Assembly (NCBI GenBank): GCA_000433635.1
Contig: HF997976.1
Span: 125,374-144,052, forward strand
Reading direction: 5' to 3'
Source of the DNA: Ruminococcus sp. CAG:254
GTDB taxonomy: Bacteria > Bacillota > Clostridia > Oscillospirales > Ruminococcaceae
Length of the DNA stretch: 18,679 bases
The notes under the pieces are model-generated. The model saw nothing but the letters and a program-made list of their open reading frames with translations. It searched no databases and had not been told where the DNA came from. This document shows, piece after piece, positions 14,783 to 18,679 of the stretch (the first letter of the stretch is position 1; every line of letters begins with the position of its first letter). The position numbers were made by a program, and so were the translations under genes.

Positions 14783-17762
14783 ATTCATCCTCCTCGTCGA
14801 TACTCAACAGTTCTTCATAATAAGTGTGATAGTTACGATAGATTTTATCCATGATGTTATCAAAATATAATTCTGTATTTTGAATGCGTGGAATTATATC
14901 CCATCGGTCTAATTGAATGTGATAGTCTTCTTTGAGCTGAGCAATCAGCCGGTCTACATCCACACTGCTTTCCTGTTCCAAAATAGAAAAAACCAGATTC
15001 CGTATGGATGCTTCTTGACCAGCTGCATGAAACAAAACAGTCCCTCCCATTTTTCTATGGGAAAAACGATGATCTTCTCTTAAAATAGAACTATAGAACC
15101 AAGGTTCAAAACCAAGGCTTTCTAAATCAGCAGTAAATCCCTGTTTGGAAAGGCTTTCAATCGTAAAGAAATCTATATTTTGGGCATATGCATATACTTT
15201 ATCACAATATTGCTTTAGTTTTGTTCTGTCAAATCCTAGACTTTCCAGCCTTGCGATAGAGACATATTTATTTTTCTCGAATTCAATAATGGTATAATCT
15301 CTTTTCAGTTCATATAAAATGCTGGAAAACATATTAATTTTGTAAAATCGTTTCCGCATTGCAGAAATATCTGTGATGTCGTTTTTCGTTAACAGTGCAT
15401 GAAAATAGGACGAACTGCTCGGATAGTTCTTAACTGCATAAGTAGTATTTAAAACAAACCCAAGCCGTTTTAAATTGAATCCATTTACCAATTCAATTTC
15501 TGCATCTGGAAACAACATTGCAAATTTTTGTTCGATCTCATCGAAGTAATAGAAATCATCCGGCAAGTTTTCGGATAAGATTTTTATTTGCTCCTCCGTC
15601 ATTGCCTTGTGGTCAACTATGTACACGCCATCTTTTTCGTACAAGTCAATACAGCCAAAAAGTCCAATCAAACTTTCTGGTCGAAATCCATAATCTTCAG
15701 AAATGGCATTTGCAAGGGCTTCCTTTGAAATCGGAGCAAGTTTCCACATATGCGCCTTAATCATAGCGATTTGGTCAAATTCTCCAAAGCAGAGATGTGG
15801 CATTCGTCCAAATTGCAGTTCTGGAGCATCGATTTTGTCTGCAATTTTTTTCAGCAGATTGTGAAGCTCATATTCATCTCGAATGTCATATTGCTGCATC
15901 AATTCCGGATATTCTCTGATAAACTTCAGTGTAGACAATTTCACATTGTGATATTGATTCAAATCCAGCGTTTCCAGTAATTCTGTGTAGTCATGTGCAT
16001 CAATATCATAATAACGAAATTTTCTACCAATCTTCCAAAAAATATCCATTCTGGCAGACAATTGATTTTCTTGAGAACGTTTTTCAAATTCAGAAATACA
16101 GAGTCTGCTGTCATCTTCCAAACCATGATTCACAATAAAACCTTGATATAACTTTACAAAATCATCAAACAGCATTTCATCCTGACAATATTTTGCTATC
16201 AAATAGCTTATAATTCCGTGTCTGGTTTTTTCAATAAGACGATTTCCATCTTCTGTAATGCATAAATACTGAGAATCTATAGATTTTTGACAATACTTTT
16301 CCCAGTTTCCAACCATCCACCCCGGAACTTGTACTTCCTGAAACATCTTTTCGATTGGTGCGATTCCTTTCTTTTTTACCGAGAATTCCAAGAATCGATA
16401 GACCTCGGAAGATTGTTCTGTTAAAGTACAAAAGAGTTTTTCCTGAAACGCATACGTTTCAAAAAGTGGGCGGAATCTATTTTCTGTAATCATAACATTT
16501 GAACAGTCTGCTATTTTTCTTATTCTTCGAAGGGCTCTTTCTTGCTTTTGTCGAATGCGTTCTCTTGTTAAGCCGTATTGATTTGCAATTTCTTCTAACG
16601 TCTTATTTTTCATACGAGATTTCAAAATTTCAAATTCAGGGGCATTCATAATATTTTCTTTTTCGAGCATAGAATGCAGAGATTCACTTTTTTGAACATA
16701 TCGTTTTCCATGATCTTTCTGTGCGACTTGATCTAAAATCTCCTCAAATAACACTTCTGGGAAATTTTCAGGTAACATTGCACGAAGTTCAGACAACCGC
16801 AGCCCAAAAACAGAATGTTCTTTTAAGGCATTCGCAATTTTTCTTGTAGCAACTGATTTCACACATGGAAGATGATACCACTTTTCTAATCGTTCTTGTT
16901 CCGTATCTTCTGGATCATTAAAATGGTAACAATACAGGCGAAGCTCTTCAATTTCATCTTCATCTGTTAATGCAAATGCTGCAACCATCATTTCAAATGT
17001 ATTTTTCACGTCATCTGAAGAATCGGATTCTGTATAGTTTGACTGAATGAGTAATTTCGGAATTTGTTTTTTGAGACATAACGCCTCTTCAAATGACTTT
17101 TTTCCAAGATTGCGGATACTTAAAATTCTTTCATTGTTAGCACGCATTAATTTCCCAATTGTGTCAACGCCACCTCGCATAAGTGCATTGACAGTACGGG
17201 GAGAAATCGGTATGGTATCAATTTCTGAGATGTATGTTTCCTTTGTATACAGTGGCTGATTTGATAAATTTTCACCACTGATCTTCTTTTTTCCATGATG
17301 AAAAGTGGTAGCTAGAAAATCAGTAATTTCTTTAATAGAATACTTTCCTAAATTTCGAACACCCAAAAGCGATTCTTTATCATATTGAAGCAACTGTCTT
17401 AATGTCATGATTCCACCTCTGCAAAGTCCATTTCTGGAACGTAAAGAAAGCGGTAAATCTTGCACAGAAATATTCAGGTTATATTGTTCTGGAGTGGATG
17501 GCATAGCATTTTCTTTCTTTTTTTCTACATGAACAGTTTTTGGATTTTCTTCTATTGGCTGTTTTGTGAGGTTTGGTGTGATCAGAAACGGTGTTTCTTC
17601 TATGTTATTTTCTTCCAGTCTGGCATGTTCAACTTCATATGTAGCATCTTCTATTGTTGGTAATGATGAAAAATGAAGCATAGAAAAGTCATTGCGGAAA
17701 GGTGTTTCATCGATATCGTTCTTATTTTCTGAATCATCTACGTTTTTACTTGTAGAAACCAT
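14766..17762 (-). CDS. Large protein with two RNAP alpha-CTD-like domains and a sigma-region-4-like HTH
   Basis: 998 residues, not recognised as a named protein. An acidic, low-complexity N-terminus (1-95) is followed by an alpha-CTD-like HhH domain at about 98-152 (DLPLSLRSRNGLCRGGI, then GVRNLGKYSIKEI). A second lies at about 180-233 (PISPRTVNALMRGGVDTIG, then SIRNLGKKSFEEA). A winged-helix-like stretch at 318-370 precedes a sigma-70 region 4-type HTH at about 375-418 (KTLEEIANQYGLTRERIRQ, then ALRRIRK). The remaining 580 residues have no motif I know, but carry three LGF repeats (near 768, 843, 884). There is no alpha N-terminal domain and no sigma region 2, so it is neither an RNAP subunit nor a normal sigma factor. 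The start at ATG 17762 uses GGAG 9 nt upstream; a TTG at 17819 is less likely. It overlaps the ParB-like gene. No convincing promoter was seen in the 114 nt before it. Confidence 0.8.
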   Translation of the reverse strand: MVSTSKNVDDSENKNDIDETPFRNDFSMLHFSSLPTIEDATYEVEHARLEENNIEETPFLITPNLTKQPIEENPKTVHVEKKKENAMPSTPEQYNLNISVQDLPLSLRSRNGLCRGGIMTLRQLLQYDKESLLGVRNLGKYSIKEITDFLATTFHHGKKKISGENLSNQPLYTKETYISEIDTIPISPRTVNALMRGGVDTIGKLMRANNERILSIRNLGKKSFEEALCLKKQIPKLLIQSNYTESDSSDDVKNTFEMMVAAFALTDEDEIEELRLYCYHFNDPEDTEQERLEKWYHLPCVKSVATRKIANALKEHSVFGLRLSELRAMLPENFPEVLFEEILDQVAQKDHGKRYVQKSESLHSMLEKENIMNAPEFEILKSRMKNKTLEEIANQYGLTRERIRQKQERALRRIRKIADCSNVMITENRFRPLFETYAFQEKLFCTLTEQSSEVYRFLEFSVKKKGIAPIEKMFQEVQVPGWMVGNWEKYCQKSIDSQYLCITEDGNRLIEKTRHGIISYLIAKYCQDEMLFDDFVKLYQGFIVNHGLEDDSRLCISEFEKRSQENQLSARMDIFWKIGRKFRYYDIDAHDYTELLETLDLNQYHNVKLSTLKFIREYPELMQQYDIRDEYELHNLLKKIADKIDAPELQFGRMPHLCFGEFDQIAMIKAHMWKLAPISKEALANAISEDYGFRPESLIGLFGCIDLYEKDGVYIVDHKAMTEEQIKILSENLPDDFYYFDEIEQKFAMLFPDAEIELVNGFNLKRLGFVLNTTYAVKNYPSSSSYFHALLTKNDITDISAMRKRFYKINMFSSILYELKRDYTIIEFEKNKYVSIARLESLGFDRTKLKQYCDKVYAYAQNIDFFTIESLSKQGFTADLESLGFEPWFYSSILREDHRFSHRKMGGTVLFHAAGQEASIRNLVFSILEQESSVDVDRLIAQLKEDYHIQLDRWDIIPRIQNTELYFDNIMDKIYRNYHTYYEELLSIDEEDEYEFIG

Positions 17763-17876
17763 ACGAATTATCTCCTTTTTTCCATGATGTTCTATCTGAT
17801 TTCTTGAATTGTTTATCAACTTTCTTTTATGATAACATTTTAGATTTTCAAAATTGATATAACTGTAAAAAATATG

Positions 17877-17915
17877 AAAAAATGCTCTCTATTTTTTGTT
17901 AGAGAGCATTTTTTT
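17877..17915 (-). terminator. Terminator of the LPXTG surface protein gene
   Basis: A perfect 15-bp stem, AAAAAATGCTCTCTA against its complement, closes a short loop. It ends in a T-run on the minus strand and lies just after the stop codon at 17918. It separates the surface-protein unit from the alpha-CTD/sigma4 gene. Confidence 0.92.
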
Positions 17916-17917
17916 AT

Positions 17918-18679
17918 TTATGACAATTTAATTTTCCGCATTTGCATTGATATGCCAAAACCAGCAAAAAGAAAAAGAAGAAAGCCACTCATCAAATACC
18001 AGATAGTACCCCTACCACCAGTCTTGGGTAATTCCGGTCGCTTTCGATTAAAAATCGTAACACTTGCTTTTTCCCAGTCTACTGGGGCTACAGAAACTTC
18101 TGTGTCATCTACTACGCATTTTGTTAGCAGTAACTGAATCTTGTCTGTATAATAAGACGGATCATAGCCATCCACGGCTTTTTCTTGTATATAGTAGCTA
18201 TAATCGTTTGTTTTATCACTTCGAGGTACATTGCTCCATGTGTATGCCCACTGATTTGCATCGTTTAATGTTTTTGTATCATATAAAATCGTTGTAGATG
18301 TTCCGGTATTTCGATTTGTTTGCATCTGATAAAGCAGTACCGTTATATCTGGATGTTGAATGGAATCATCCCACTGCTTTTGTACAGTGATGTCTTTCTG
18401 CTCAGGTACAGCATCAGCCTGATAATTTTTAATGGTAATCCAATTTTCTGATTGTTGTGCTTTGGATTCCTGTATGATTCCTGTAATTGTATGTTCCCAG
18501 ACAGAACCATCCGCTGTTGTGATACAAGGTTTATATAATACGGTTCCAGTTGCGTCAGTAATCTCTTCTGTCAATTCATAGGTAAATCCAATCGGAACAG
18601 CTTGTATCTTTATAGTCTGTCCTGCTTTTATGGAGATGACGGTTTCTGTTCCCTCTTCAAAAATTCCAGTGGCTGCAAT
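17918..18679 (-). CDS. LPXTG-anchored Cna_B-like surface protein, N-terminal part outside the window
   Basis: The C-terminal 253 residues of a cell-wall-anchored adhesin or pilin-like protein; the frame stays open to the right edge. A beta domain comes first (SIKAGQTIKIQAVPIGFTYE, then LTEEI). A Cna_B-type domain follows, with ITVQKQWDDSIQHPDITVLL, YTWSNVPRSDKTND, YYIQEKAVDGYDP and VTIFNRK. The sorting signal is LPKTGG (LPKTG at 18031-18017), then a hydrophobic segment and the basic tail RKIKLS. Sortase should cut between T and G and link it to peptidoglycan. Cna_B domains often carry Lys-Asn isopeptide bonds. Ligand and pilus membership cannot be judged without the N-terminus and a sortase gene. 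Confidence 0.92.
   Translation of the reverse strand: MAATGIFEEGTETVISIKAGQTIKIQAVPIGFTYELTEEITDATGTVLYKPCITTADGSVWEHTITGIIQESKAQQSENWITIKNYQADAVPEQKDITVQKQWDDSIQHPDITVLLYQMQTNRNTGTSTTILYDTKTLNDANQWAYTWSNVPRSDKTNDYSYYIQEKAVDGYDPSYYTDKIQLLLTKCVVDDTEVSVAPVDWEKASVTIFNRKRPELPKTGGRGTIWYLMSGFLLFLFAGFGISMQMRKIKLS

Noticed and set aside
1..18679. CRISPR array, tRNA or rRNA genes, insertion sequences
   Set aside because: No regularly spaced repeats, cloverleaf-like segments with conserved T-arm, rRNA sequence or transposase motifs were seen on either strand.

Overview
The window looks like a piece of a low-GC Gram-positive gut Firmicute chromosome, probably a Clostridia member of the Ruminococcus/Oscillospiraceae kind. 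The genus is inference. The support is strong AGGAGG-type ribosome binding sites, SigA-type promoters, lipoprotein signal peptides, an LPXTG surface protein, and genes suited to gut life (bile salt hydrolase, oleate hydratase, cobalamin-riboswitch-controlled uptake). Every gene I accept lies on the minus strand, so transcription runs right to left.

Layout in transcription order, right to left. (1) 17918-18679: the C-terminal end of an LPXTG-anchored, Cna_B-like surface protein, cut by the window edge, with a strong terminator after it. (2) 12840-17762: a two-gene unit. The first gene encodes a 998-residue protein with two RNA-polymerase-alpha-CTD-like domains and a sigma-region-4-like helix-turn-helix. 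It overlaps the second gene, a 538-residue ParB/Srx-fold protein. A 66-codon frame follows that has a perfect Shine-Dalgarno but no standard start codon. This pair is the best candidate for an undescribed system. (3) 7031-12756: a corrinoid-type uptake operon with a SigA promoter, cobalamin riboswitch, terminator, lipoprotein CbiK-like chelatase, a second terminator, a two-repeat NEAT-like lipoprotein, a FecB/BtuF-type binding lipoprotein, a FecCD/BtuC permease, and an ATPase with an unusual extra C-terminal domain. (4) 5821-6999: an orphan tyrosine integrase with its own promoter and a 16-bp palindrome across its stop codon. (5) 4155-5699: bile salt hydrolase followed by a TetR-family regulator. 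(6) 2213-4069: oleate hydratase with its own promoter, separated from the regulator by two related inverted repeats. (7) 1-2106: an EF-G-like translational GTPase with its own promoter, cut by the left edge.

How the genes may work together. Bile salt hydrolase, the TetR regulator and oleate hydratase form a cluster acting on host-derived membrane-active lipids, and the regulator may sense such a compound. The riboswitch unit should be switched off when intracellular cobalamin is sufficient. It pairs a surface chelatase-fold protein with an ABC importer, which points to uptake or handling of a cobalt/iron tetrapyrrole. The function of the alpha-CTD/sigma4 plus ParB pair is unknown; its domains suggest DNA binding at promoters or a defence/partition-like role. 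No CRISPR array, tRNA, rRNA or insertion sequence was seen.
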